A DNA stretch of 64,000 nt, taken from assembly GCF_036699995.1 (NCBI RefSeq), contig NZ_CP144906.1:1550001-1614000 (forward strand), read 5' to 3'. The notes beneath the pieces were generated by a model, which searched no databases, had not been told where the DNA came from, and worked only from the letters and a program-made list of their open reading frames with translations. This DNA is from Clostridium beijerinckii (GTDB lineage Bacteria > Bacillota > Clostridia > Clostridiales > Clostridiaceae). Both the position numbers and the translations under genes were made by a program. Shown here one piece after another: positions 9,089 to 17,513 of this stretch (position 1 is its first letter; every line of letters begins with the position of its first letter).

Positions 9089-9709
9089 ATGATAGTTATA
9101 ATAGACTATGGAATGGGAAATTTAAAAAGCGTTAAGAATGCCTTGGATTATCTTGAGATTGAAAATAAGATTTCATGTAATGAAGATGAAATCAGAGATG
9201 CTGATGCGTTAATATTACCAGGTGTTGGAGCGTTCCCTGATGCTATGGAGACTATTGAAAAATTATCTTTAGACAAAATAATATCAGAAGAAGTAAGAAA
9301 GAATAAACCGCTTCTTGGAATATGTCTCGGTATGCAATTATTATTTGAAAATGGATTTGAAGGAATTGAAAGAAAAGGCCTCGGCTTATTAAAAGGTAAT
9401 ATTATTAAAATGAAAGATGATAAAGTTAATAATATAAAGATCCCACATATCGGTTGGAATGATTTGGTGTTTAGTAGAAGCGATGAACTTTTTAGAGGTA
9501 TAGATGAAGGGGAATTTGTCTATTATGTGCATTCTTATTTTGCACAAGGTTATAATGATGAAGATTTGGTGGCATACAGCGAATACGGGAAAAATAAGAT
9601 ACCAGGTGTTGTTAGGTGCAAAAATGTAATAGGGGCTCAATTTCATCCGGAAAAAAGTGGATCTGTAGGCTTGGCTATTTTAAAAAATTTTGGGGAGTTG
9701 ATTAAATGA
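9089..9709 (+). CDS. hisH: Imidazole glycerol phosphate synthase glutaminase subunit HisH
   Basis: Class I glutamine amidotransferase that supplies ammonia to HisF. The triad is visible as the nucleophile cysteine in GICLGMQLLF and His/Glu in QFHPEKSG. The frame is open from 9032 but I start at ATG 9089, because GGAGGGGG lies nine bases upstream and MIVIIDYGMGN is the family N-terminus; the extra 19 residues of the longer frame are a hydrophobic artefact. The 206-residue length fits. The stop overlaps hisA by four bases (ATGA). Confidence 0.95.
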   Translation: MIVIIDYGMGNLKSVKNALDYLEIENKISCNEDEIRDADALILPGVGAFPDAMETIEKLSLDKIISEEVRKNKPLLGICLGMQLLFENGFEGIERKGLGLLKGNIIKMKDDKVNNIKIPHIGWNDLVFSRSDELFRGIDEGEFVYYVHSYFAQGYNDEDLVAYSEYGKNKIPGVVRCKNVIGAQFHPEKSGSVGLAILKNFGELIK

Positions 9710-10428
9710 TAATTTTACCAGCAATTGATATAATTGATGGCAAGCCAGTAAGATTGTATCAGGGAGATTATAATAAAAAAGAAATTGTTGCAGATGATGT
9801 GTTTGAAACAGCAAAATCTTTTCAAGATATAGGAGCGGAATATATACATTTAGTAGATTTAGATGGGGCTAAAAATGGAAGTAATCAAAATCATGAGTTA
9901 GTAATCAAAATTGCTAAAGAACTTAATATTCCTGTGGAACTAGGTGGCGGAATAAGATCTTTTGAAACTATCAAATATCTTTTAGATAATGGCGTAGCAA
10001 GAGTAATTCTAGGAACAATAGCAATGGAAGATGAGGAGTTACTAAAAAAGGCAATATCAATATATGGCAGTAAGATAGCAGTGGGAATAGACTGCAAAGA
10101 CGGTAAAGTATACGGAAGAGGATGGCTTGCGGCTAGTGAGCTAGAGTATATAGAATTTGCTGAAAAGATGGAGAATATAGGTGTTAAAAATATAATAGTG
10201 ACTGATATTAGTAAGGATGGAACTTTAGAAGGACCTAATGTGGAAATGCTTAAAAAACTTAAAGAAACAGTAAGTATTGATATTACAGCTTCTGGCGGAA
10301 TTAAGGATATTGAAAATATAAAAGAATTAAAAGATATAGGCTTATATGGGGCAATAACAGGTAAAGCTATATATGCTAAAACATTGTCTTTAGAAAAAGC
10401 AATAGAAATTTCTAAAGAGGGGAGATAA
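9706..10428 (+). CDS. hisA: ProFAR isomerase HisA
   Basis: Beta/alpha-barrel enzyme that isomerises phosphoribosyl-formimino-AICAR-P to its ribulose form. The N-terminal catalytic aspartate lies in PAIDIIDGKPVRLYQGDY and the second in VTDISKDGTLEGPN; LGGGIRS and TASGGIKDI are phosphate-binding loops. At 240 residues it is full length. It overlaps hisH by four bases and hisF starts four bases after its stop. Confidence 0.95.
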   Translation: MIILPAIDIIDGKPVRLYQGDYNKKEIVADDVFETAKSFQDIGAEYIHLVDLDGAKNGSNQNHELVIKIAKELNIPVELGGGIRSFETIKYLLDNGVARVILGTIAMEDEELLKKAISIYGSKIAVGIDCKDGKVYGRGWLAASELEYIEFAEKMENIGVKNIIVTDISKDGTLEGPNVEMLKKLKETVSIDITASGGIKDIENIKELKDIGLYGAITGKAIYAKTLSLEKAIEISKEGR

Positions 10429-10432
10429 ATGA

Positions 10433-11194
10433 ATGCATACTAAGAGAATTATTCCATGCCTTGATGTAAAAGAAGGAAGAGTTGTTAAAGGAGTTAATTT
10501 TGAGGGGTTGGTCGATGTAGGTGATCCTGTTGCTCTTGCAGAATATTATAATAGTCAAGGTGCAGATGAATTAGTATTCCTAGATATAACAGCAACTCAT
10601 GAAAGACGGGGCATAATGGAAAAAGTTGTTCAAAGTGTAGCTGAAAAAATTTTTATCCCATTTACAGTAGGCGGTGGGCTTCAAACTTTAGATGATATAA
10701 AGTTAATACTTAGAGCGGGAGCAGATAAGGTGAGCTTAAACTCAGCGGCTGTTAGAAATAAAATGCTTATAAAAGAAGGAGCTTTCTATTTTGGAAGTCA
10801 ATGTATAGTATTGGCAGCCGATGCAAAGAAAAGATCTGATAATACAGGATGGAACGTTGTAATAAACGGAGGAAGAATTGATACAGGATTGGATCTGCTA
10901 AAGTGGGTTGAAGAAGCAACAGCACTTGGAGCTGGAGAAATTCTTTTAACATCTATGGATGCAGATGGAACTAAAAAAGGCTTTGATTTGGAATTAACAA
11001 AAGCTGTAAGTAATATAACTAATGTTCCAGTAATAGCTTCAGGTGGATGCGGTTGTTTAGAAGATTTTTATGATGTATTTAAAAATAATATAGCGGATGC
11101 AGCACTTGCCGCTTCTCTTTTTCACTATGGGGAATTAACTGTTGATGAAGTTAAGAGATATTTACATGATAAAAATATTTCAGTACGTATATAA
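10433..11194 (+). CDS. hisF: Imidazole glycerol phosphate synthase cyclase subunit HisF
   Basis: Beta/alpha-barrel cyclase that uses ammonia from HisH to make imidazole glycerol phosphate and [20 protein letters not shown] has the first catalytic aspartate and [12 protein letters not shown] the second; TVGGGLQ and IASGGCG bind phosphate. A nearby ATG at 10429 opens a four-codon frame only, so the ATG at 10433 behind GAGGGGAG is the start. Length 253 is typical. Confidence 0.96.
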   Translation: MHTKRIIPCLDVKEGRVVKGVNFEGLVDVGDPVALAEYYNSQGADELVFLDITATHERRGIMEKVVQSVAEKIFIPFTVGGGLQTLDDIKLILRAGADKVSLNSAAVRNKMLIKEGAFYFGSQCIVLAADAKKRSDNTGWNVVINGGRIDTGLDLLKWVEEATALGAGEILLTSMDADGTKKGFDLELTKAVSNITNVPVIASGGCGCLEDFYDVFKNNIADAALAASLFHYGELTVDEVKRYLHDKNISVRI

Positions 11195-11252
11195 GTTTAA
11201 TATTATATAAAAAAGCAAATAGCTAGTATATACCTGAAGGGAGAAGAATTGT

Positions 11253-11582
11253 ATGGAGAGTTGCAAGAGAGTAGAGCAAGTTGATTTTGAAAAGATGAAT
11301 GGATTGATTCCAACTATAGTTCAAGATTATAAAACTAAAGAGGTTTTAATGTTAGCCTATATGTCAAAAGAAAGTTTAAATAAGACATTAGAAGATAATA
11401 CAACTTGGTTTTATAGTAGAAGTAGAGATGAACTTTGGAATAAAGGAGCAACTTCGGGACATTTTCAGTATGTGAAAGAAATAAAAATAGATTGTGATAA
11501 TGATACTATTTTGATATTAGCTGAACAAGTTGGGGCTGCATGTCATACAGGAAATAGAACTTGTTTTTATAGAGATTTGTAA
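11253..11582 (+). CDS. hisI: Phosphoribosyl-AMP cyclohydrolase HisI
   Basis: Opens the adenine ring of phosphoribosyl-AMP. It is the monofunctional 109-residue form. IDCDNDT holds the magnesium aspartates and the zinc cysteines are visible in [13 protein letters not shown] plus DCD. The hisE activity is on a separate gene eight codons further on. Confidence 0.95.
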   Translation: MESCKRVEQVDFEKMNGLIPTIVQDYKTKEVLMLAYMSKESLNKTLEDNTTWFYSRSRDELWNKGATSGHFQYVKEIKIDCDNDTILILAEQVGAACHTGNRTCFYRDL

Positions 11583-11613
11583 TTTATAGATGGGAAGTAT
11601 TGGAGGATTAAAA

Positions 11614-11940
11614 ATGGATGAAAATATAAGAGCTTTATATGAGACTATATTAAAAAGAAAAACGGAAGGTGAAGAGGGATCCTATACGAAGTATCTTTTT
11701 GAAAAGGGAACAAACAAGATATTAAAAAAAGTTGGAGAAGAATGTACGGAAGTTATAATTAGTTGTAAAGAAAATAATAAAGAAGAACAGATAAATGAGA
11801 TTTGTGATCTTACTTATCACTTACTTGTTCTAATGGCTCAAATGAATATTTCAATTGAAGAAGTAGGAGCAGAATTGGAAAAGAGGAGAACTAAAATTAA
11901 TAATTTTAAAGGTGAGAGAAAACCGATAACAAATGTTTAA
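11614..11940 (+). CDS. hisE: Phosphoribosyl-ATP pyrophosphatase HisE
   Basis: MazG-like helical enzyme hydrolysing phosphoribosyl-ATP to phosphoribosyl-AMP. KVGEECTEVIISCKE and EICDLTYHLLVLM are the metal-binding helices. The frame opens at 11590, but ATG 11614 has GGAGG seven bases upstream and gives the usual N-terminus and 108-residue length. It is the last gene of the his operon and is followed by a terminator. Confidence 0.94.
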   Translation: MDENIRALYETILKRKTEGEEGSYTKYLFEKGTNKILKKVGEECTEVIISCKENNKEEQINEICDLTYHLLVLMAQMNISIEEVGAELEKRRTKINNFKGERKPITNV

Positions 11941-11983
11941 ATAAATTCTATTTGTAATTAAGCGGTATTATAAGTATAAAAGT

Positions 11984-12013
11984 AGGATTGTTTGTCTGAA
12001 CAATCCTTTTTTT
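11984..12013 (+). terminator. Terminator of the his operon
   Basis: AGGATTGTT pairs with AACAATCCT over a six-base loop, followed by TTTTTTT. Confidence 0.9.
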
Positions 12014-12075
12014 GATGTTAAGATGCTGAAATCTGAATAACATAAGTTTTAGAATTACAAAATTTTAACGGTTGA

Positions 12076-12103
12076 TTGTCAATTATAAGTTGAGTATTAT
12101 AAT
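12076..12103 (+). promoter_or_regulatory. Plus-strand promoter in the his-tig gap
   Basis: TTGTCA and TATAAT with 16-base spacing. It would transcribe rightward through the hairpin at 12176-12202 and converge with the minus-strand promoter at 12316-12343. Downstream on this strand there is a 12-codon frame (12230-12268) behind AAAGGA, too short to call a gene. Confidence 0.4.
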
Positions 12104-12167
12104 ATTAGATAAACACAAAGTAAGTTTTTTTATTAATTATAGGCAAGAATACTTATAATATCAAATA

Positions 12168-12310
12168 TAAAAAAGAAAACCTGTATATATAGTACAGGTT
12201 TTCGCATGTCCACTCGAGAAAGGAAATAAATGAACATGTTATTGTGGGTTTATAAAATTTTATGGCGATAAACCATAAAGTGTATGGGCATATTTGTTAC
12301 AATATTGATA
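12168..12310 (-). ncRNA. Candidate small RNA
   Basis: A minus-strand promoter (TTGTTT, 16 bases, TATAAT) lies at 12343-12316. About 110 bases downstream a perfect hairpin (AAAACCTGTA with TACAGGTTTT, 12176-12202) is followed on the minus strand by CTTTTTT, a standard intrinsic terminator. No gene on that strand needs this terminator. The transcript of roughly 140 bases has a second hairpin (GGTTTAT with ATAAACC, 12247-12274) and no convincing reading frame. I do not recognise an RNA family. Confidence 0.45.
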
Positions 12311-12315
12311 ATTTA

Positions 12316-12343
12316 ATTATACAATAATCACAAAAAAAAACAA
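12316..12343 (-). promoter_or_regulatory. Promoter of the candidate small RNA
   Basis: On the minus strand TTGTTT is followed after 16 bases by a perfect TATAAT. No minus-strand gene lies downstream before thiI, so a short RNA ending at 12168 is the likely product. Confidence 0.45.
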
Positions 12344-12595
12344 TAATTTTTTATATTATGACAATTAAAATATAAGGGGAATAAGTAAGGTTTACGTTGC
12401 TAAGCAAATGTCTTTTTGTATAGAAAAAATTATAAGAATTTATAGGTGTATAATATAGATATTATGTAGAAACTAATTTAAATTTGATATAGATTTAGAA
12501 GTGAAAATTTTTAATTATTATATTAATATATAAATTCAATATTAAAATATATAATGACAAGTTTAAAAATAAAATAATATGTGTAGGAGAAAAAA

Positions 12596-12790
12596 ATGAT
12601 TAAAATATATAAGGAAGACTTATTGAAAAACACTATAGATTATGAAGAGTATTCAGAAAATGTTTGTAAATTAACACTAGAGGAACTTAAAAAAGAAGGG
12701 TTATTGCAATGCGGAGGCTGCTGTTTAAAGGGAGAAAATAAAAAGGATAAGTGCTCAAATTGTAATAGCAAGAACAGTTGTAAAAAATAA
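12596..12790 (+). CDS. Small cysteine-rich protein of unknown function
   Basis: A 64-residue charged protein whose last third carries all but one of its eight cysteines: LQCGGCCLKG, then KCSNCNSKNSCK. The C-x2-CC and C-x2-C-x5-C spacing suggests a small zinc or iron-sulfur site. No signal peptide or membrane segment is visible. The ATG is preceded by GTAGGAG. It stands alone between the his operon and a membrane-anchored gene. I do not recognise the family. Confidence 0.6.
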   Translation: MIKIYKEDLLKNTIDYEEYSENVCKLTLEELKKEGLLQCGGCCLKGENKKDKCSNCNSKNSCKK

Positions 12791-12919
12791 TATTATCTTT
12801 TGATCTAGGATTATATGATTACAAAAATATAAAATATATTGTAGATTTAAACAAAAGAATAATATATAATGAATTTGTTTATATTATAATACATTAGAAA
12901 GATTTGGAGGGGGCCATCT

Positions 12920-13735
12920 TTGGGAAAGCCAAGTATTTTTAGTAGAGAATATGAAAAAAGGATGAAGCGAAGAAGAAGAAATGCGATAATAATATTTTTG
13001 GCAATAATATTAATAACATCTGCGCTATCAATTAAAATAGCGTATAATCCAATAGATTATAAAAATATTAAACAAAATATACAGGCATGGATTGATAGTG
13101 ATACTAATAATTCTTCAGAACAAACTAAAGCAGAAAAAGAAGAAACATCTGATGAAAAAAAAGATGAGGAGGTAGTTGAAGAAGAGCCTCAAAAACCGGT
13201 AGAAGAATATATAAATATAACTCTAGCGAGTGGAAATATTGCAAAAGCAATTTATGTAGATGATGCTAATGCTGGAAAAGTTTTTAAAACTTTAGATACT
13301 AATGATAGTGGTGTTAGTTACAGCATAAGTCCATCTGGTAAGGAAATAATTGTAGGAGATACAAATTCAATAATTACTCTATATAATTTAGATGGAACAA
13401 ACAAGGTGATATCAAAAGATCAATATGTATCTACAAGTGGAAGTGTTTTTACTAAAGAAGCTACAATTCAATCAAATCCAAAATACTTATGGAATCAGAA
13501 TCCAAAATTTATTAGTGAAGATAAAATAATATTTGTAACTAATAGGCCATATTTTGGAGCTGGAAATCTTAAAAAGTATGTATGGATGACTGATACTTCA
13601 AATAATGAAGATAAGGTTATCTGGGATTTAGCTGGAGCTAATATAGAAATTGGTGAAAAGGAAGAAAAAGGCGTTAAAATTACTGTTGATGGTAGAGTTT
13701 ATTTTATCGATGTAAATGGTAATTATATTCAATAG
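12920..13735 (+). CDS. Membrane-anchored extracytoplasmic protein, unknown function
   Basis: A 271-residue protein with a basic N-terminus (KRMKRRRRN), one membrane segment at about 22-44, an acidic low-complexity linker rich in Glu/Lys, and a C-terminal domain of ~170 residues expected outside the cell. That domain has blade-like repeats such as [24 protein letters not shown], reminiscent of TolB/WD-type propeller strands, but too few for a full propeller. The start is a TTG six bases after GGAGGGGG. It lies directly upstream of tig with its own stop ahead of the tig promoter. Confidence 0.6.
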   Translation: MGKPSIFSREYEKRMKRRRRNAIIIFLAIILITSALSIKIAYNPIDYKNIKQNIQAWIDSDTNNSSEQTKAEKEETSDEKKDEEVVEEEPQKPVEEYINITLASGNIAKAIYVDDANAGKVFKTLDTNDSGVSYSISPSGKEIIVGDTNSIITLYNLDGTNKVISKDQYVSTSGSVFTKEATIQSNPKYLWNQNPKFISEDKIIFVTNRPYFGAGNLKKYVWMTDTSNNEDKVIWDLAGANIEIGEKEEKGVKITVDGRVYFIDVNGNYIQ

Positions 13736-13755
13736 AGATAATATTAATAAATTAT

Positions 13756-13785
13756 TTGATAAGATTTAAGTGTTTATGGTATAAT
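13756..13785 (+). promoter_or_regulatory. Promoter of tig
   Basis: TTGATA and TATAAT with 18-base spacing, 45 bases before the tig start. Confidence 0.6.
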
Positions 13786-13830
13786 GACTTAGTTAAATTA
13801 GATGCACACTATTTAGGAGGAAAGAATAAA

Positions 13831-15114
13831 ATGAAAGCTAAAGTGGAAAAAATAGAAACAAATGTGATAAAATTAGAAATAAGGGTTGAAGCTGAAAAAT
13901 TCGATGCAGCATTAACTAAAGCTTATAATAAGAATAAGAGCAGATATAATATACCTGGATTTAGAAAAGGAAAAGTTCCTATGGCAATGGTTAAAAAGTT
14001 CTATGGAGTTGAAGTATTCTATGATGATGCTGTTAATTTTGCTATAGATGAATCATATCCAGAAGCATTAAATGCAGAAAATATTAGACCTGTAGATTAT
14101 CCACAAGTTGATATAGTAGAATTAGGAGAAGGTAAAGAATTAGTTTATACTGCTACAGTTACTACTTATCCAGAAGTAGAACTTGGAGAGTATAAAGGAT
14201 TAGATATAAAGAAGCCTGTATATGAAGTAGAAGATACTGAAATAGATAAGCAAATTAAAGAAATGCAAGAAAAAAATGCTAGAATAGAAGTTAAAACAGA
14301 GGGAAATATAGCTAAAGGGGATATAGCTGTTATTGATTTCAAAGGATACATAGATGGAGTTGCTTTTGAAGGTGGAGAAGGCTCTGATTATTCTTTAGAA
14401 ATAGGTTCTGGTACTTTCATTGATAATTTTGAAGAACAATTAATCGGTTTAGCAGTTGGGGACAAAAAAGAAGTAAATGTTACTTTCCCAGAAGCTTACG
14501 GAAAAGAAGAATTAAACGGAAAACCAGCAATGTTTGAAGTTGAAATTAAGTCAATTAAAGTTAAAGAATTGCCAGAATTAGATGATGAATTTGCTAAAGA
14601 TGTATCAGCAGTTGACACATTTGCAGAATTAAAAGAAAATCTTAAAAAGACATTAGAAAAAAATAACGATGAAAAAGCAGAAAGAGAATTCGAAGAAGCT
14701 GTTATAACTGCAGTAATTGAAAACTCAAAAATGGATATTCCAGAAGTTATGATAAATAAAGAAATTGATGCCATGATGCAAGATCTTGAAGGAAGATTAA
14801 AATATCAAGGTTTAAGCTTAGAACAATATATGGAATTCACAGGAAATACAACTGAAAAAATGAGAGACTTTATGAAAGAAAATGCAGAAAGAAAAGTTAA
14901 AGCTGATTTAGTTCTTGAAGCTATTGCAAAAACAGAAGAAATTAAAGCAACTGAAGAAGAATTAAATGCAAGAGCTTTAGAATTAGGAAAGATTTATGGA
15001 CCAAAAGACCCAGAAAAAATGGCTAAAATCTTAGTTAAGTCTCAAAGAAACATGATTGAAAAAGACATAATATTAGAAAATACTTTAAAATTCTTAAAAG
15101 AAAATTGCAAATAA
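13831..15114 (+). CDS. tig: Trigger factor
   Basis: Ribosome-bound chaperone and peptidyl-prolyl isomerase. The 427-residue protein shows the ribosome-docking loop PGFRKGKVP in the N-terminal domain, the FKBP domain at about 150-245 ([20 protein letters not shown]) and the long helical C-terminal arms. The frame opens at 13756 but that part covers the promoter; ATG 13831 behind AGGAGG gives the correct [11 protein letters not shown] start. It is followed by clpP and clpX, the classic tig-clpP-clpX order. Confidence 0.96.
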   Translation: MKAKVEKIETNVIKLEIRVEAEKFDAALTKAYNKNKSRYNIPGFRKGKVPMAMVKKFYGVEVFYDDAVNFAIDESYPEALNAENIRPVDYPQVDIVELGEGKELVYTATVTTYPEVELGEYKGLDIKKPVYEVEDTEIDKQIKEMQEKNARIEVKTEGNIAKGDIAVIDFKGYIDGVAFEGGEGSDYSLEIGSGTFIDNFEEQLIGLAVGDKKEVNVTFPEAYGKEELNGKPAMFEVEIKSIKVKELPELDDEFAKDVSAVDTFAELKENLKKTLEKNNDEKAEREFEEAVITAVIENSKMDIPEVMINKEIDAMMQDLEGRLKYQGLSLEQYMEFTGNTTEKMRDFMKENAERKVKADLVLEAIAKTEEIKATEEELNARALELGKIYGPKDPEKMAKILVKSQRNMIEKDIILENTLKFLKENCK

Positions 15115-15152
15115 TTTATTTTAATATATAATATAAAATAAGAATGCCAATT

Positions 15153-15190
15153 ATAAATTGCCAGAAAAAAATTTTTTTCTGGCAATTTAT
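15153..15190. terminator. 38-bp perfect palindrome after tig, probable terminator
   Basis: ATAAATTGCCAG-A7-T7-CTGGCAATTTAT is a perfect inverted repeat with no loop bases. It can form a long hairpin on either strand; there is no T run after it, so it may act as an attenuator or processing site between tig and clpP rather than a standard terminator. Confidence 0.5.
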
Positions 15191-15201
15191 TCAAATAATA
15201 A

Positions 15202-15230
15202 TTAACAAAGTAATAAAAAAAATATATAAT
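15202..15230 (+). promoter_or_regulatory. Promoter of clpP-clpX
   Basis: TTAACA and TATAAT with 17-base spacing, 40 bases before clpP. I see no CtsR-type heptad repeats or CIRCE element here. Confidence 0.55.
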
Positions 15231-15269
15231 TAGAATTAGAAAAAGTATAATAGTAAAAGGAGGATTTAT

Positions 15270-15869
15270 ATGGCTTTAGTACCTATGGTTGTAGAACAAA
15301 CAAGTAGAGGAGAACGTTCCTATGATATATTTTCAAGATTATTAAAAGAAAGAATAATCATGTTAAGTGGAGAAGTAAATGATGATAGTGCTAATTTAAT
15401 AGTAGCACAATTATTATTTTTAGAAAGTGAAGATCCAGATAAAGATATATATCTATATATAAATAGTCCAGGAGGATCAATAACAGCTGGAAATGCTATA
15501 TATGATACTATGCAATATATTAAGTGTGACGTATCAACAATATGTATAGGAATGGCAGCTTCAATGGGAGCATTTTTACTTTCTTCTGGAACAAAAGGAA
15601 AGAGATTTGCACTTCCAAACGCTGAAGTTATGATACATCAACCACTAGGCGGTTTTCAAGGTCAAGCAACAGATTTTGAAATACATGCTAAAAGAATATT
15701 AAAGATGAAAGAAACTTTAAATAGAATTTTAAGTGAAAATACTGGTAAGCCTTTAGAAACAATTAAAGCAGATGTAGAAAGAGATAACTTCATGTCTGCA
15801 GAAGAAGCTAAAGCTTATGGGTTAGTTGATGAAGTAATAACTACGCATAAAATAGGAAAAGATAAATAA
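15270..15869 (+). CDS. clpP: ATP-dependent Clp protease proteolytic subunit
   Basis: Serine peptidase that forms the 14-mer chamber used by ClpX and other Clp ATPases. The triad is S98 in [12 protein letters not shown]123 in MIHQPLGG and D172. Length 199 is typical. ATG follows AAAGGAGG. The gene is 42 bases upstream of clpX and probably cotranscribed with it. Confidence 0.97.
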   Translation: MALVPMVVEQTSRGERSYDIFSRLLKERIIMLSGEVNDDSANLIVAQLLFLESEDPDKDIYLYINSPGGSITAGNAIYDTMQYIKCDVSTICIGMAASMGAFLLSSGTKGKRFALPNAEVMIHQPLGGFQGQATDFEIHAKRILKMKETLNRILSENTGKPLETIKADVERDNFMSAEEAKAYGLVDEVITTHKIGKDK

Positions 15870-15911
15870 GATTGAATTTTCAATTTATACGTTTTTAAGT
15901 GAGGTGAATGT

Positions 15912-17201
15912 ATGGCTAAATATGATGAAAAGAAGCAGTTAAAGTGTTCTTTCTGCGGCAAAACTCAAGAACAAGTAAAAAGATTAATTGCAGGTCCGGG
16001 AGTATATATTTGTGATGAATGTATTGATTTATGTTCTGAAATTATAGCAGATGAATTCCAAGAAACTGTTGATTTTGACCCTAAAAGTGTACCAAAGCCA
16101 AATGAGATTAAAGAATACTTAGATTCTTATGTCATTGGGCAAGAAAGAGCAAAAAAATCTTTAGCAGTAGCAGTTTATAATCATTATAAAAGAATTAATA
16201 CTAATAAAGAAGATATTGATGTTGAATTATCAAAAAGTAACATTTTACTACTAGGGCCAACTGGTTCAGGTAAAACACTACTTGCTCAAACATTAGCAAG
16301 ATTTTTAAATGTACCTTTTGCAATTGCTGATGCTACAACATTAACAGAAGCTGGATATGTTGGAGAGGATGTAGAAAACATTCTTCTTAAACTAATACAG
16401 AATGCAGATTATGATGTAGAAAAAGCTGAAAGAGGCATTATTTATATAGATGAAATAGATAAAATTGCTAGAAAATCAGAAAATCCATCTATTACTCGTG
16501 ATGTATCAGGTGAAGGTGTTCAACAAGCATTGTTAAAGATACTAGAAGGAACTGTTGCATCTGTTCCTCCACAAGGTGGAAGAAAACATCCTCATCAAGA
16601 GTTTATCCAAATAAATACTTCTAATATATTATTTATTTGTGGTGGAGCTTTTGATGGTGTTGATAAGATAATAGAAAATAGAACAAGAAAGAGTTCTATG
16701 GGATTTGGAGCACAAATTCAAGCTAAACATGAAAAGGATGTTGGAAGCTTACTTAAAGAAATTATGCCAGCAGACTTATTAAAGTTTGGGCTAATTCCTG
16801 AATTTGTTGGAAGACTTCCAATACTAGTTACGTTAGAGTCTTTAGATAAAGAAGCTTTAATTCAAATTTTAACTAAACCTAAAAATGCTCTTGTAAAGCA
16901 ATATAAGAAATTATTCGAGCTAGATGATGTTAAGTTAGAGTTTGACGAAAAGTCATTAATCGCAATAGCAGAAGAAGCGATTAGCAGACAGACAGGTGCT
17001 AGAGGTTTAAGAGCTATTATTGAAGATATAATGAATGAAATAATGTATGAGATACCTTCTGATAATAGAATAACTAATGTTATAATAACTGAAGAGGCTA
17101 TTAAAGAGAAAAAGCAGCCTAGAATTGAAAGAGTAGAAGAAGGAAAGATTAGACCTACTTTAGTAAAAGCTAGAACTAAGAAAGATATTGAATCAGCTTA
17201 A
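15912..17201 (+). CDS. clpX: ATP-dependent Clp protease ATP-binding subunit ClpX
   Basis: AAA+ unfoldase that recognises substrates and feeds them to ClpP. The N-terminal C4 zinc domain reads CSFCGK...CDECIDLC. Walker A is GPTGSGKT (K121), Walker [10 protein letters not shown], and SSMGFGA is the ClpP-docking loop region. Length 429 is standard. A terminator follows, so clpP-clpX is closed off from lonB. Confidence 0.97.
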
Positions 17202-17215
17202 TTATTAGCGAGAAT

Positions 17216-17265
17216 AATAAGTCAGTATATATTTTTTAATATATACTGACTTATTTAGCGTTTTT
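17216..17265 (+). terminator. Terminator after clpX
   Basis: AATAAGTCAGTATATAT pairs with ATATATACTGACTTATT, followed by TAGCGTTTTTT. Confidence 0.85.
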
Positions 17266-17411
17266 TACAAGTTTTTAGTATTTTAAATATTGGATTATTT
17301 TTATTTATATTTCAAAATCAAGAATATATTTGCAATAATAAGCAAATAATACTAATAATAAAAATTGAAGGAGGCAAAGTATATTTACTTTAGTAATAAT
17401 AAGGAAATAAA

Positions 17412-17513
17412 ATGTATATATTAGTAAAGGTAAGTATATTTAAAGATTATGACAAATATATTAATGATTTTGCAAATTATAGTTCTAATTCTCATGGTTT
17501 ATGTTATGTGTAA
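17412..17513 (+). other. Short upstream reading frame overlapping lonB
   Basis: A 33-codon frame starts at an ATG with AAGGAA five bases upstream and runs past the lonB start in another frame. Its ribosome binding site is better than that of lonB. It could couple or limit lonB translation, or may be chance; there is no sign that the peptide itself is conserved. Confidence 0.25.

Noticed and set aside
12230..12268. 12-codon frame behind AAAGGA as a leader peptide or toxin
   Set aside because: Too short and without charge pattern, repeat of codons or conserved context to support a gene.
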